Source of the DNA: Lactobacillus pasteurii DSM 23907 = CRBIP 24.76
GTDB lineage: Bacteria; Bacillota; Bacilli; Lactobacillales; Lactobacillaceae
Length of the DNA: 64,000 nucleotides
Direction of reading: 5' to 3'
Assembly: GCF_000297025.1 (NCBI RefSeq)
Contig: NZ_CAKD01000023.1
Span: 124,001-188,000, forward strand
A model generated the notes under the pieces. The model was not told the origin of the DNA. It did not search any database and saw only the letters and a program-made list of their open reading frames with translations. A program made the position numbers and the translations under genes. The number at the start of each line of letters is the position of its first letter. Within the stretch, counting starts at the first letter, position 1. This document shows positions 15,078-25,452 of this stretch, piece by piece.

Positions 15078-17351
15078 ATGAGTCAACAAATTCATGGTCT
15101 CACTTCAAAAGAGGCCGAGGAACTACTGGCAAAAAATGGCCTGAATGAAGTTCCTGAACCTAAATATAACTTCTGGAAAGAATTTGCCAGTAAATTGTGG
15201 AACTTATCCGCATGGATTCTGGAAGCTGCCTTGATCTTGGAATTTATTCTAGGCAAGCAAATTCAAGCCCTCTTTGTATTAGGGATGCTTTTATTTGCGG
15301 CTTGGAATGGTGCTTCCAAAAAACGTCAATCCCGGGCAGTACTGGATAATATTTCCCACAAATTAACGCCAACAGTCGCCGTAGAGCGCGATGGCAAATG
15401 GGTTAAGCTAGATTCCAAGCAACTTGTTGTCGGCGATTTAATCAACCTTAAACGTGGCGATATTCTAGCTGCCGACGTACAAATTGTCGATGGAACGATG
15501 TCTTTTGATGAAAGCTCAATTACTGGTGAATCAAAAGCCGTTAAAAAGCAACTCTCTGAGACTGCTTATGCCGGTACGACTGTGGTTGAAGGTCATGGCT
15601 TAGCCGTAGTTACTGCAACAGGCAAAAACTCACGTTCTGGTAAGACTATCAACTTGATTAACAATTCAGCTGCTCCTGGTCACTTGCAACAGCTTTTGAC
15701 TAAGATTATCTACTACCTTTGCTTATTAGATGGAGTTTTGACTTTAATTATTGTGATTGCCTCCTTCTTTAAAGGTGGAGACCTGGCCAACCTGCTAGAT
15801 ATGTTGCCATTCTTAGCGATGATGTTCATTGCATCGATTCCGGTTGCCATGCCTTCAACTTTTGCTTTATCAAACTCCTTTGAGGCAACTAGACTTAGCC
15901 AAGAAGGCGTCTTGACGGCTGACCTGACAGGTATTCAAGATGCAGCCAACCTTAATTTGCTCTTATTAGACAAGACTGGAACAATTACTGAAAATAAAAC
16001 AGCCGTAAGTTCTTGGACCAACTTTTCTGATTTGACTGATGAGCAAGTTTTAAGCTTAGCAGCAGCTGCTGTCGATCAAAGAAACAGCAGCATTATTGAT
16101 ACGGCTATTTCAGAATATTTGATGCAATTGCACTTAACTCCTGCAAAGGCTGACAATTTTACGCCATTTACTTCCGATAGTGGCTATTCAATGGCTCAGG
16201 TTGATCAATATAATATTAAGCTTGGATCATTTAAGCAATTATCCTTGATTGACCCGGAAGCCAACAACTTGATCAAAGATATTGACTTTGCAGCTGGTCG
16301 TTCAGTTGCCGTCTTAATTAATGACCATCTTGCCGGCGTCTTTATCTTGCAAGACAAGGTTCGCTCTGATTCTAAGCAGGCACTAGCTGAATTAAAAAAG
16401 CGCGGAATTCGCCCAATTATGTTGACTGGTGATAACCAAAAAACAGCTGCTTTTGTCGCTAAGGAAGTTGATTTAACTGGCGACGTAATTTCTATTCATG
16501 ATTTCAATAATCAAGTCGATATCAACAACTTGGCAGGAATTGCGGATGTTTTGCCAGAGGACAAGTTGAAGATGGTTAAGTTTTTCCAAGAAAAAGGCTA
16601 CATTGTTGGAATGACTGGAGATGGGGTCAATGACTCTCCTGCCTTAAAGCAAGCCGAAGTCGGCATTGCCGTTTCAAACGCGGCTGACGTGGCTAAAAAG
16701 TCCAGCAAGATGGTGCTTCTAGATGATGGATTAAGCTCAATCATCAAGATTTTGGATGCTGGTCACCGAGTATATCAACGAATGACCACTTGGTCTTTAA
16801 CCAAATTAGCAAGAACTGCTCAGTTAACTATGTTGTTAACCTTCGGCTATCTGCTATTTGACTACATTCCTATGGCGCTAAATGCAATGGTTATCTACAC
16901 AGTTATGAATAATATGGTAACCATGATGATCGGTACCGACCGAACTCATATCACTTATCAACCAGAAAATTGGAATATGGCTCGTTTAGCTAAGATTGCC
17001 TTCTCGCTTGCTAGTGGTTGGACCTTGCTAGGGATGATCTTCATCTGGTATCTAAATACTCATGGCTGGTCACATGGTGAAATCTCAACTATGGTTTATG
17101 TTTACCTAGTTTTGAGCGCGATGTTGATTGTTTTGATTACTCGTACCAAGAAATATTTCTGGCAAGATTACCCATCAAAACTAGTTGGAACTGTTCAAGT
17201 GGTAGATGTTATTTTAACATTTATATTGGCTCTAGCTGGTTTGGCCATGGATCAAATTTCTTTGACCAACCTCCTATTGACGATTGCAATTGCCTTGATT
17301 GCTGCAGTAATCATTGACTTATTCTATCAACCAATTATGAAAAATCGCTAA
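15078..17351 (+). CDS. P-type ATPase, P3A-like (proton/cation pump)
   Basis: 757-residue membrane ATPase. The cation-ATPase N-terminal segment (TSKEAEELLAKNGLNEVPEP) is followed by the actuator motif ITGESKAV, the transmembrane motif IASIPVAMPSTFALSN, and the phosphorylation site DKTGTITENKT. The hinge and Mg motifs MLTGDNQKTAAFVA and GMTGDGVNDSPALKQAEVGIA are also present. Lack of heavy-metal domains and of the PEGL motif (PVAMP instead) places it nearest the plasma-membrane H+-ATPase subfamily. The transported ion is not certain (H+ or another cation, perhaps pH homeostasis). ATG 15078 follows GGAGG. Single gene with its own terminator. Confidence 0.9.
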   Translation: MSQQIHGLTSKEAEELLAKNGLNEVPEPKYNFWKEFASKLWNLSAWILEAALILEFILGKQIQALFVLGMLLFAAWNGASKKRQSRAVLDNISHKLTPTVAVERDGKWVKLDSKQLVVGDLINLKRGDILAADVQIVDGTMSFDESSITGESKAVKKQLSETAYAGTTVVEGHGLAVVTATGKNSRSGKTINLINNSAAPGHLQQLLTKIIYYLCLLDGVLTLIIVIASFFKGGDLANLLDMLPFLAMMFIASIPVAMPSTFALSNSFEATRLSQEGVLTADLTGIQDAANLNLLLLDKTGTITENKTAVSSWTNFSDLTDEQVLSLAAAAVDQRNSSIIDTAISEYLMQLHLTPAKADNFTPFTSDSGYSMAQVDQYNIKLGSFKQLSLIDPEANNLIKDIDFAAGRSVAVLINDHLAGVFILQDKVRSDSKQALAELKKRGIRPIMLTGDNQKTAAFVAKEVDLTGDVISIHDFNNQVDINNLAGIADVLPEDKLKMVKFFQEKGYIVGMTGDGVNDSPALKQAEVGIAVSNAADVAKKSSKMVLLDDGLSSIIKILDAGHRVYQRMTTWSLTKLARTAQLTMLLTFGYLLFDYIPMALNAMVIYTVMNNMVTMMIGTDRTHITYQPENWNMARLAKIAFSLASGWTLLGMIFIWYLNTHGWSHGEISTMVYVYLVLSAMLIVLITRTKKYFWQDYPSKLVGTVQVVDVILTFILALAGLAMDQISLTNLLLTIAIALIAAVIIDLFYQPIMKNR

Positions 17352-17354
17352 TCA

Positions 17355-17415
17355 AAAAAGCGTTAATTCTCATGCATCCCTATTAGGGTTTGCGTAAGAA
17401 CTAACGCTTTTATTT
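17355..17415. terminator. Bidirectional terminator between the ATPase and citG
   Basis: AAAAAGCGTTA pairs with TAACGCTTTT across a loop that contains an inner CCCTATTAGGG hairpin. Confidence 0.85.
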
Positions 17416-17419
17416 TGCA

Positions 17420-18256
17420 TTAATTTTTAAATGATAAGCTATCCTTCTCTAAGGCCATAAAGATCGTTACGATCAAGATATCCGCACAACCACCCAAGGT
17501 ATAATTATGCTCAACAAAAATTGTATTCATTTCTCGCAAATATTCTATGCCCTCAGCCGTCTTACTACCACCAAGGTCAAAGTACTGCCGACAAACTTTC
17601 TTTAGCCATGGAAGCTGATCCATCCCTCCAGAGCGCTTAATAAAAGTCGTATCTGCGATTACACTAGCCGTTTTGATTAAGGTGTCAAGCAAACGCTGGT
17701 TGATTGTTCCCGTAGACTTTTCCAAAAAAGGCAAAGTTGTTTTTTCAACTACTGGATAGCCGCTTTCAGCTAACTCTCTTGCTCCAGCATAGCCATATTT
17801 GAAATAAATCTGCTCGCCGATCGTTTTATTAGTCTTTTCTTTATCTTTCATATCATGTGCAACTAATCCCTTGCACATCTGCCTAATTACTTCATAGACA
17901 TTCTGTTGGTGCACCCCGGCATAGCTTTGCGCACAAGTGAAAATTCCCAAAGAAAAGATCGCTCCCTTATGGGTATTAACATTATTAGTTGCCGCAAACA
18001 TTGCCTTTTCAGCTTGAATTCCTTTTTCGCGCAAACTAGCAAACATCTCTATCAGATCATTTCCAGTAAAAGACTCGCCTAACTGGCTAGCTTGCTCAAA
18101 ATATTCTCTTAAAGCAACCGAGCTATTGATGAAAGTGTAAACATCCATATCAGAATGAGAACCATTGTTATTTGGATCAACTAAACCTGGTTTAGGTTCG
18201 GTAACAACTTCATACAATAAAGCCTCTAATGCATGATCAACGATTGATTTTGACAT
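17420..18256 (-). CDS. citG: CitG-family triphosphoribosyl-dephospho-CoA synthase
   Basis: 278 residues. CitG makes 2'-(5''-triphosphoribosyl)-3'-dephospho-CoA, the precursor of the prosthetic group of citrate lyase acyl-carrier subunit. Motifs are EVVTEPKPGLVDPNNNGSHSDMD, TNNVNTHKGAIFSLGI, IADTTFIKRSGG and YTLGGCADILIV. ATG 18256 lies two bases after the stop of the upstream permease, so the two genes are translationally coupled. No citrate lyase genes (citDEF, citX, citC) are in the window, so the lyase may be elsewhere or the enzyme may serve another pathway. Confidence 0.88.
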   Translation of the reverse strand: MSKSIVDHALEALLYEVVTEPKPGLVDPNNNGSHSDMDVYTFINSSVALREYFEQASQLGESFTGNDLIEMFASLREKGIQAEKAMFAATNNVNTHKGAIFSLGIFTCAQSYAGVHQQNVYEVIRQMCKGLVAHDMKDKEKTNKTIGEQIYFKYGYAGARELAESGYPVVEKTTLPFLEKSTGTINQRLLDTLIKTASVIADTTFIKRSGGMDQLPWLKKVCRQYFDLGGSKTAEGIEYLREMNTIFVEHNYTLGGCADILIVTIFMALEKDSLSFKN

Positions 18257-18258
18257 AA

Positions 18259-19749
18259 CTAAATGCCCGACTTTCTCTCTTGATAACTGTAGTAAATCCA
18301 AGCAATTAAGCCAAATGCTACTGGTCCGATTGCGGTCCAGAAAGAAGTCATGTAATCGCCAGAAAATAGTGGTTCGATACAAGTGAAGATAATTCCCACT
18401 GCTACAACTAACCAGACTATGATTGTTACTAGCCAAATATTGCGTTTTTTATGGATAAAGACAAATGGTCGATCCAAGTTTTCCTTCATCTTAAAGAATG
18501 GGAATGCCCCAATCAAGAACAAGTATGGAGCTGAAGATGAAACATTCATCATATCCATCAAAATTGTGTAGAATTGGTTAGCAGCACTACCACCAAAGGA
18601 AATGAACAAAATAATTACGCTAACAATTACTGCTTGTAACCACATTGAACGCTCAGGCATTCCGTGCTTATTAAGCAAAACAAGCTTCTTAGGCAAAAGC
18701 TTAGGGTCACATCCTTCAATGAAGGACTTAACTGGTGAGTAAACCATCAAAAAGGCAGCTGAAATTCCAGCCAAAACGTCTGCAATTCCGGCAAATCGTG
18801 AAAAGATTGTTCCTAATGCTAATGAGGCTGAATTAGATAAGCCAAGCCCGTGGCCCATTTCGATTCCCAAATTATTGATCAAAACGTATTCGACATTGGC
18901 CAAGTCGACATTTTTGCCACCAAGTGCATCACGCCAGTTAGCCGCTACCCCACACATGAAGATATTCAAAACATATAGCCCAGTCATTGCAGCCATTGCA
19001 ATAATCAAGGCTTTAGGAAAGGTTTCCTCTGGTTTATCAACGGAGTCAATAACTCCAGCAGAAGTCTCCAAACCACCATATGCAAACAAAGCATAAACAA
19101 TAAATGAAAGCACAGCCATTGGCGATTGAAACTGTGGATTAGGTGAAACAGCTAAAGCTTGAGCTGTAACTGGCTCAGCTAATCTTCCATGATTCAAGAA
19201 AAATACCAATAGAGAAATCAAGGTAAAGCCAATGGTAATTGCCAAAGTGAAAATACCACCGATATTACTTACAAAAGCAATCTTATCGACACCTTTAGCA
19301 GCAAAAAATGTGACAATGACTAAAAAAAGCACTTCCAAAACACCCAATAATTGAGTTGAAGTTAAACCGCCTAGGTGCCAGCTTTGCGTCGTATCACGGC
19401 CAAAGGCTGCAGTTGAGACAGAGACTAAAAAGAATTGAGTTGAAGAAACTAGCCAAACAACCCAAGCAGCTAGCCAAATAAAGGTTCCAACAAAAGCCGT
19501 CTTTTCATTAACTGAACCTCTCAGCCATGAAAAGATTCCCCCCTTAACACCCTTAAAGGCTGCACCATACTCTGCAAAGATTAAAGCAGATGGTAAAAAG
19601 AAGAGCAAGGCAGTAATAACATACCAAATGATACTTGCATAACCCATTTGGTAGTAGGCAGTCAGTGAATTACTGAAGCCGAAAATTCCTGAAAAAATCA
19701 GCAAGACCAAACTTCCCAGCTTGATCTTAACAGACGAACCAGATTTCAT
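18259..19749 (-). CDS. yjeM: YjeM-like APC amino-acid permease (glutamate/GABA-type family)
   Basis: 496 residues and about 12 to 13 hydrophobic helices. Similarity to E. coli YjeM can be read throughout: GIFGFSNSLTAYYQMGY, FAEYGAAFKGVKGGIFSWL, the central SFIVYALFAYGGLETSAGVID, MVYSPVKSFIEG and LPYLFL-like SAPYLFLIGAFPFFKMKENLDRPF. YjeM belongs to the glutamate:GABA antiporter group of the APC superfamily, but its substrate is not settled. First gene of a two-gene operon with citG. ATG 19749 has AGGAAGGA about 13 bases upstream. Confidence 0.9.
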   Translation of the reverse strand: MKSGSSVKIKLGSLVLLIFSGIFGFSNSLTAYYQMGYASIIWYVITALLFFLPSALIFAEYGAAFKGVKGGIFSWLRGSVNEKTAFVGTFIWLAAWVVWLVSSTQFFLVSVSTAAFGRDTTQSWHLGGLTSTQLLGVLEVLFLVIVTFFAAKGVDKIAFVSNIGGIFTLAITIGFTLISLLVFFLNHGRLAEPVTAQALAVSPNPQFQSPMAVLSFIVYALFAYGGLETSAGVIDSVDKPEETFPKALIIAMAAMTGLYVLNIFMCGVAANWRDALGGKNVDLANVEYVLINNLGIEMGHGLGLSNSASLALGTIFSRFAGIADVLAGISAAFLMVYSPVKSFIEGCDPKLLPKKLVLLNKHGMPERSMWLQAVIVSVIILFISFGGSAANQFYTILMDMMNVSSSAPYLFLIGAFPFFKMKENLDRPFVFIHKKRNIWLVTIIVWLVVAVGIIFTCIEPLFSGDYMTSFWTAIGPVAFGLIAWIYYSYQERKSGI

Positions 19750-19853
19750 AACAATAATAAATCCTTCCTAAAATTAACAACAATTATTACTCTACACCAA
19801 TCAAATAGATTCTTCAAAATTTTTATAAATAAAGTTCGTCTTTCTTAAAAAGT

Positions 19854-19885
19854 AAAAAAATAACAGGACTTACGCCCTGCTATTA
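19854..19885 (-). terminator. apt terminator
   Basis: On the minus strand AATAGCAGG pairs with CCTGTTATT around GCGTAAGT, then seven T. Confidence 0.85.
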
Positions 19886-19896
19886 TCGTTATTCAA

Positions 19897-20424
19897 TTAT
19901 GCACCGTGATATTGAACCAAAGAGAAGATATCTACTCCAGGTAAAGTCTCACGACCGTGCAAATCTGGTAATTCAATATAAAATGCTGCACCAACTAATT
20001 CTCCGCCTAAACGTTCAATTAATTCCTTTGATGCTCTTAAAGTTCCTGCTGTTGCAAGTAAGTCGTCACATACAACTACTCTTTGACCAGGCTTGATTGC
20101 ATCCTTGTGCATTTCCAAGCTATTAGAACCATATTCCAAATCATATGAAGCACGTTCAACTTCTCTTGGAAGTTTATGTGGCTTTCTAGCTGGAACAAAA
20201 CCTAAACCCAGCTCAGTTGCGACTGGACAACCCACGATAAAACCGCGGGCTTCTGGTCCAACGATTACATCCGCATTCTTGCTCTTAGCGTATTCTGCTA
20301 AGCGGCGGGTAGCTTCTTTATATAATTCAGGATCCTGTAATATTGGCGTAATATCGCGGAAGATAATTCCTTCATTAGGGAAATTCTCAACACTTGCAAT
20401 ATGTTCTTTAAAATCAATTGCCAT
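19897..20424 (-). CDS. apt: Adenine phosphoribosyltransferase
   Basis: Salvages adenine with PRPP to give AMP. 175 residues of usual length. N terminus: [20 protein letters not shown]. The PRPP loop is [17 protein letters not shown] (about residues 115-131), and the purine site is [14 protein letters not shown] with [14 protein letters not shown] 20424 follows GGAGG. It lies downstream of recJ, 102 bases away and in the same orientation, as in many Firmicutes; it ends at its own terminator. Confidence 0.97.
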   Translation of the reverse strand: MAIDFKEHIASVENFPNEGIIFRDITPILQDPELYKEATRRLAEYAKSKNADVIVGPEARGFIVGCPVATELGLGFVPARKPHKLPREVERASYDLEYGSNSLEMHKDAIKPGQRVVVCDDLLATAGTLRASKELIERLGGELVGAAFYIELPDLHGRETLPGVDIFSLVQYHGA

Positions 20425-20526
20425 TCAGAAGACCTCCATTAAGATTGTTATGGTTTTAAACCACTCTGACCATATAATTTTACCAGAAAGTTCGCTAAAA
20501 ATCAGCAAAAACTGAACTTTTTACAG

Positions 20527-22788
20527 CTAATTAAGGTGATTATTAACATATTCTATCAATTGCCCGGTTGGCATAGTTCTCAATTGTTTAGCAAAATTAA
20601 GCTGATAACTGGTTGCCATGAGATACTTTGAATCGGTCAGTGGCTTCTTTTCCGGATTTTTCACCGGAACAATCAGGCCATTATCAAGCTTAACAAAGCC
20701 TAATTCAAAAAATACTCGCAAGACAAAAGTCATGCTATCGCCGTTAAGCCCCAAATATGGTCCCACCAAAGCATAGTCTTCTGGCTTCAAACCAGGATGA
20801 GCATAAACATATTTCAAAGCCTTGCCAAAATAGCTTTTAGCTGGAATCTGCTCTACTGGAAGTTGATCAAGCAAAAAGCGCAAATAAATTTGCTTATATT
20901 TAGCTGACAAAACTTGCTCCAGCTCTTGCTGATTATGTGGCAGATCAAGTAAAACAACTACTTCATCGTCAGCCTGGTAATCAGCAACTAACTGGATTTT
21001 ACTTGGATCAATTCCAAGTGCATGTTGTGCTTCGGGAAGATTTTTCTTATCAAATAAGAGATATTTATCGGCAAAACCCATCACATATGGCTGCGAGCGC
21101 ATATCGATGATCTTCTCTGGCCTGATCAAACTTGGCGCAGCATAATCAATGCCTTCAATAATTGCCTGAACAGTCTGTTGGTTGCGGAAAGTATTAAGAG
21201 AAGCCTGAACGTAAACCTTATTGATATATGGCAATAAATCATCATCAATGTATGGCATATTAAAGCCGACAATTTGTAAATTATTTTTGCCAATTGAGAG
21301 CTTGATATGATTATGATCCTTGCCCATCTTGAGAAGCTTATTGATCTGAGGCTGACTAATGCTAAAGATTGGCTTAGGGTTAGCTGTTCCAAAGGGACCA
21401 ACTGACGCAATCTGATCAAGCAAATCCAAAGTAAATTCGCTTGGCTTTAAATCAAAATCGTATTGTTTACTATCTTGAGTGCCTTCAGCCAATTTAAAGC
21501 TGTCTTCAAAAGCTTCAATTAATTCTGGCAATTTGCTTTCAGTTAGCGAAAGACCACAAGCAAAATCGTGACCGCCAAATTTGGTTAAGATATTCTCTTT
21601 CAATGGCTCTAAGGCATTAAAAAGATTGAAGCCAGATTTTGATCTCCCTGACCCCTTTAGCATCCCCTCTGGATCTTTAGTCAAAACAAGCGTAGGCTTA
21701 TGTGTCTTCTCAACGATTTTATTAGCTACTAGTCCCAAAACTCCCTCGTGGAAATCTTGATCATAAATAACATATGTATTGCGCTTGCCGAATTGCTTGA
21801 TTTGCTTCATGCAAGAAGCATAAACCTCATTAGTGCATTCTTTTCGCTCATCATTGAGTTGTTCGATTTGCTTGGCTAGTTCTACTGCTTCATCTTCATT
21901 ATCAGATAAAAGCAACTTAACAGCCAAACTTGCATTAGCCATTCTACCTGTTGCATTTAGCCTTGGAGCAATGCTAAAGCCAACATCTGTATCGCTGATA
22001 TTCCCTAGGCTTAATCCAGCTTGTTCAATCAAAGCTCTAAGGCCTGGACGCTCAGTTTCATTTAAAACGGCTAAGCCACGCTTGACGATAATGTGGCCTT
22101 CGCCATTTACCTTAACCATGTCACCGATAGTTCCGATCATGGCTAAATCCAATAATTCAGTCATTGGGTCCTGCATCAAAGCCCGACAAATGGTATAAGC
22201 AACTCCTGCTCCGCAATAATCGTCAAAAGGATACGCTTGGCCTGGATAATTGCAGTGAACCAAAGCATAAGGCTTAGGAACATCATCTTGGAAAGTATGG
22301 TGGTCGGTTAAAATGACGTCTACTCCATGCTCCTGGGCATATGCGACTTCCTCTACCCCAGTCACACCGTTATCAACGGTGATGATTAGCTTGGTGCCAC
22401 CTTCGACAATTTCTTTGTATCGAGCCAGATTTGGGCCATAGCCATCTTTGAAGCGATCAGGAATGAAATAATCAACTTCCGCTCCTAAAATGCCCAAAGT
22501 CTCTACCATAATGCTGGTTGCAGTAATTCCATCGGCATCATAGTCACCATAGATTGTAATCTTTTCGCCATTATCGATTGCCTGCATAATTCGATTTACA
22601 GCCTTGTTCATATCATGCATCAAGAATGGATCGGCTAAATCTTCTTCAGTTGCATTGAACCAATAATCTAATTGTTCTTCGCTTGTAATCCCCCGCAAAG
22701 AAAACAACTTAGCCACAACCGGGCTAAGTTGATATTCATTTACTAATTCTGGATCAAGCTCTTTACCTGTTCTTTGAATCCACTTCAT
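20527..22788 (-). CDS. recJ: Single-stranded-DNA-specific exonuclease RecJ
   Basis: 5'-3' ssDNA exonuclease for recombination and repair. 753 residues: DHH domain with TIYGDYDADGITATS (about 77-91), ITVDNGVTG and VILTDHH (about 153-159). The DHHA1 domain has GLVANKIVEKTHKPTLVLT and KFGGHDFACGLSL, then an OB-like domain and a C-terminal Firmicute extension. The start ATG 22788 overlaps the srtA stop by one base (TAATG), so it is coupled to the sortase gene. Confidence 0.96.
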   Translation of the reverse strand: MKWIQRTGKELDPELVNEYQLSPVVAKLFSLRGITSEEQLDYWFNATEEDLADPFLMHDMNKAVNRIMQAIDNGEKITIYGDYDADGITATSIMVETLGILGAEVDYFIPDRFKDGYGPNLARYKEIVEGGTKLIITVDNGVTGVEEVAYAQEHGVDVILTDHHTFQDDVPKPYALVHCNYPGQAYPFDDYCGAGVAYTICRALMQDPMTELLDLAMIGTIGDMVKVNGEGHIIVKRGLAVLNETERPGLRALIEQAGLSLGNISDTDVGFSIAPRLNATGRMANASLAVKLLLSDNEDEAVELAKQIEQLNDERKECTNEVYASCMKQIKQFGKRNTYVIYDQDFHEGVLGLVANKIVEKTHKPTLVLTKDPEGMLKGSGRSKSGFNLFNALEPLKENILTKFGGHDFACGLSLTESKLPELIEAFEDSFKLAEGTQDSKQYDFDLKPSEFTLDLLDQIASVGPFGTANPKPIFSISQPQINKLLKMGKDHNHIKLSIGKNNLQIVGFNMPYIDDDLLPYINKVYVQASLNTFRNQQTVQAIIEGIDYAAPSLIRPEKIIDMRSQPYVMGFADKYLLFDKKNLPEAQHALGIDPSKIQLVADYQADDEVVVLLDLPHNQQELEQVLSAKYKQIYLRFLLDQLPVEQIPAKSYFGKALKYVYAHPGLKPEDYALVGPYLGLNGDSMTFVLRVFFELGFVKLDNGLIVPVKNPEKKPLTDSKYLMATSYQLNFAKQLRTMPTGQLIEYVNNHLN

Positions 22789-23477
22789 TAGCTAAGTTTA
22801 AACACCTTTAAATTCTTACTAGTTGCTTTTTCTGTCTTAATCAGACTTCCTCTAATTGCCCAGCGGTTAACCCCGCCATCGGCACAAGTAATTAATGTGA
22901 CGATTGACTCCTGCGTATTATCGACCAAATAAACAGCGTATGGATTGACCTTCTTCTTCATGTAGATCTTGTAAACGAACACTTTCTTAAGGTCAGTCAA
23001 ATATACTCGTTGACCCAACTTGGTATCTTCAAGCGGTGAAAATAAAATCCCTTTTGCAGTCATATAGTGTCCTGCTAATGGATAGTTGCCTTTTCCCATC
23101 ACCTGATCGCTTCGCATCGTTCCACCACCAGTGGTCATTGCTGCATCAGACATCCCCAGCATAATTGGCAAATACATGTTTACATCAGGTATTGCCAAAG
23201 CACCAATTGCATAAGCATCCTGATTGGATTTAGCTTTGACCACCTGGTTTAAGTCAACTTCTTTAACCTTAGAGAAGTCAAACATCCCTTTTTTCTTTTT
23301 GTTTTCAGAAATCTTCTTAACGGTCAGCGTAGTGATCGCCTTAGTTTGATTATGGCTAATCATTTGGTCGCTGATTTGCTTGTTAAAAACCAAAACCAAA
23401 CCAACAACTAATAGCAAAACCGCCAGAACTCTTAAAAGAATTACTTTGGTTTTACTCTGCTTTTTATCCTTTGCCAT
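22788..23477 (-). CDS. srtA: Class A sortase
   Basis: 229-residue membrane transpeptidase that anchors LPXTG-type proteins to peptidoglycan. An N-terminal signal-anchor helix (about 12-31) is followed by the sortase barrel. The catalytic triad is visible: His137 (PLAGHYM), Cys198 (VTLITCADGG) and Arg205 (NRWAIRG). ATG 23477 follows GAGGG, 25 bases after the lepA stop. It sits inside a lepA-srtA-recJ run, so this housekeeping sortase is transcribed with translation and repair genes. No LPXTG substrate lies within the window. Confidence 0.95.
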   Translation of the reverse strand: MAKDKKQSKTKVILLRVLAVLLLVVGLVLVFNKQISDQMISHNQTKAITTLTVKKISENKKKKGMFDFSKVKEVDLNQVVKAKSNQDAYAIGALAIPDVNMYLPIMLGMSDAAMTTGGGTMRSDQVMGKGNYPLAGHYMTAKGILFSPLEDTKLGQRVYLTDLKKVFVYKIYMKKKVNPYAVYLVDNTQESIVTLITCADGGVNRWAIRGSLIKTEKATSKNLKVFKLS

Positions 23478-23502
23478 GCTTATCTACCCTCTTAGTGGGC
23501 AA

Positions 23503-25341
23503 TTACTTACCCTTAATATCGTCATCGTTCATCTTCAAAACTGCCATGAAGGCGTCTTGTGGCACTTCAACTCGGCCGACAGCCTTCATTCTAGCCTTAC
23601 CACGCTTTTGTTTATCAAGCAATTTAGCACGACGATCTGGGTCACCAGTATGGATCTTCCAAGTAACATCTTTACGGTAAGGCTTGATTGTAGCACGAGA
23701 AATAATTTTCGCACCAATGGCACCTTGAATATCCACTTCGAAGTTTTGTCTTGGGATTAATTTCTTTAGCATTGATGTCATTTGACGAGCGCGAACTTGT
23801 GCTTCATCGCGGTGAGCAATAAAGCTCAAAGCATCGATTGGATCCTTGTTGAGCAGGATATCGATCTTGACTAAGTTAGTTGCACGGTAGCCGATAATTT
23901 CATAATCAAGCGAAGCGTACCCCTTAGTTGATGACTTCAAATCATCAAAGAAGTCATAGATAATTTCAGCTAGCGGAATATGATAAATCACATTGACACG
24001 ATACTTATCTAAGTAATCCATTGTGATAAATTCGCCGCGCTTGCGTTGGCATAGATCCATCACAGCACCAACGTGATCGTTTGGTACCATGATTTCAGCC
24101 TTAACATAAGGCTCTTGAACTTCCTTATACTCACCAGCATCAGGCAAATCTGAAGGGTTATCAATGACCTTAGTTGAACCATCGTTCATAATTGCGTGGT
24201 AATCAACACTAGGAGCAGTCATAATTAGATCAAGATCAAATTCTTGCTCTAAACGCTCTTGCACAACATCCATATGCAATAAGCCTAAGAATCCACATCT
24301 AAAACCAAAACCTAAAGCAGTTGAAGTTTCTGGTTCAAATTCCAAGGCTGCATCGTTTAATTGCAACTTTTGCAAAGCTTCCTTCAAGTCGTCATATTTA
24401 GCATTATCGACTGGATACATACCTGAATATACCATTGGTGGAATTTGACGATAACCAGGAAGTGGTTCTGCAGTTGGGTTTTCTGCATCAGTAATCGTAT
24501 CACCCACTCGAGTTTCACGAACAGACTTGATATTAGCGGTAATGTAACCAACATCCCCAGCAATCAATAAATCTTTCTTTACAGGGTGAGGACTTGAGAC
24601 ACCGACTTCAGTAACTTCATAGTCACGGCCAGTATTCATAATTTGAATTCGATCGCCAGGCTTGACAGTACCTTCTTTAATTCTGACTGACAAAACAACT
24701 CCGCGGTAGTCATCGTACTTGGAGTCGAAAATCAAAGCCTTAAGTGGCGCTTCTAGATCGCCATCTGGAGCTGGAATATCGGTTACGATTTTTTCTAGCA
24801 TGTCCTCAATTCCTTGACCAGTCTTACCAGAAACTTCAGCTGCATCTAAAGCATCAAGTCCAAGCATTTCATCGATTTCTTCTTTAGCCTTGTCTGGGTC
24901 AGCAGATGGCAAATCAATCTTGTTCAAAACTGGCAAAATTTCCAAATCACTGTCAATTGCCAAATAAGTATTAGCCAAAGTCTGTGCTTGAACACCTTGA
25001 GAAGCATCTACAACTAATAGCGCACCTTCACAAGCAGCCAAAGAGCGTGAAACTTCATATGAAAAGTCAACGTGTCCTGGCGTGTCAATTAAGTGGAAGG
25101 TATAATCTTCGCCATTTCTAGCCTTATATTTAACTTCGACAGAGTTCATCTTGATCGTGATCCCTCTTTGACGTTCCAAAGGCATATCATCAAGCATTTG
25201 ATTCTTTAATTGACGCTCGGAAACTGTATCAGTTAATTCCAAAATTCGGTCCGCAATTGTCGACTTACCATGATCGATATGGGCAACAATCGAAAAGTTA
25301 CGGATATGTTTTTGATAGTCTTTTAATTTGTTAATATCCAT
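23503..25341 (-). CDS. lepA: Elongation factor 4 (LepA) GTPase
   Basis: 612 residues. Ribosome-associated GTPase with G1 AHIDHGKST (about 20-28), switch [10 protein letters not shown], and G4 [10 protein letters not shown]. Domain II, the G''-less layout and the LepA-specific C-terminal domain ([21 protein letters not shown], then the basic [17 protein letters not shown]) complete the protein. It is thought to influence ribosome assembly or initiation and back-translocation under stress. ATG 25341 has a weak GGATGA site. First gene of the lepA-srtA-recJ run, after the dnaJ terminator. Confidence 0.98.
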   Translation of the reverse strand: MDINKLKDYQKHIRNFSIVAHIDHGKSTIADRILELTDTVSERQLKNQMLDDMPLERQRGITIKMNSVEVKYKARNGEDYTFHLIDTPGHVDFSYEVSRSLAACEGALLVVDASQGVQAQTLANTYLAIDSDLEILPVLNKIDLPSADPDKAKEEIDEMLGLDALDAAEVSGKTGQGIEDMLEKIVTDIPAPDGDLEAPLKALIFDSKYDDYRGVVLSVRIKEGTVKPGDRIQIMNTGRDYEVTEVGVSSPHPVKKDLLIAGDVGYITANIKSVRETRVGDTITDAENPTAEPLPGYRQIPPMVYSGMYPVDNAKYDDLKEALQKLQLNDAALEFEPETSTALGFGFRCGFLGLLHMDVVQERLEQEFDLDLIMTAPSVDYHAIMNDGSTKVIDNPSDLPDAGEYKEVQEPYVKAEIMVPNDHVGAVMDLCQRKRGEFITMDYLDKYRVNVIYHIPLAEIIYDFFDDLKSSTKGYASLDYEIIGYRATNLVKIDILLNKDPIDALSFIAHRDEAQVRARQMTSMLKKLIPRQNFEVDIQGAIGAKIISRATIKPYRKDVTWKIHTGDPDRRAKLLDKQKRGKARMKAVGRVEVPQDAFMAVLKMNDDDIKGK

Positions 25342-25412
25342 TGAATCACATTCATCCTTAAATATTTATCTAATTTATTATATCAAAGGCTAGCTAGCTA
25401 GGGAAATATCAT

Positions 25413-25449
25413 GCAAAAAAGACATTGACTAATTCATCAATGTCTTTTC
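25413..25449 (-). terminator. Terminator after dnaJ
   Basis: On the minus strand AAAAGACATTGA pairs with TCAATGTCTTTT, followed by further T; it closes the hrcA-grpE-dnaK-dnaJ operon. Confidence 0.88.
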
Positions 25450-25452
25450 TAC

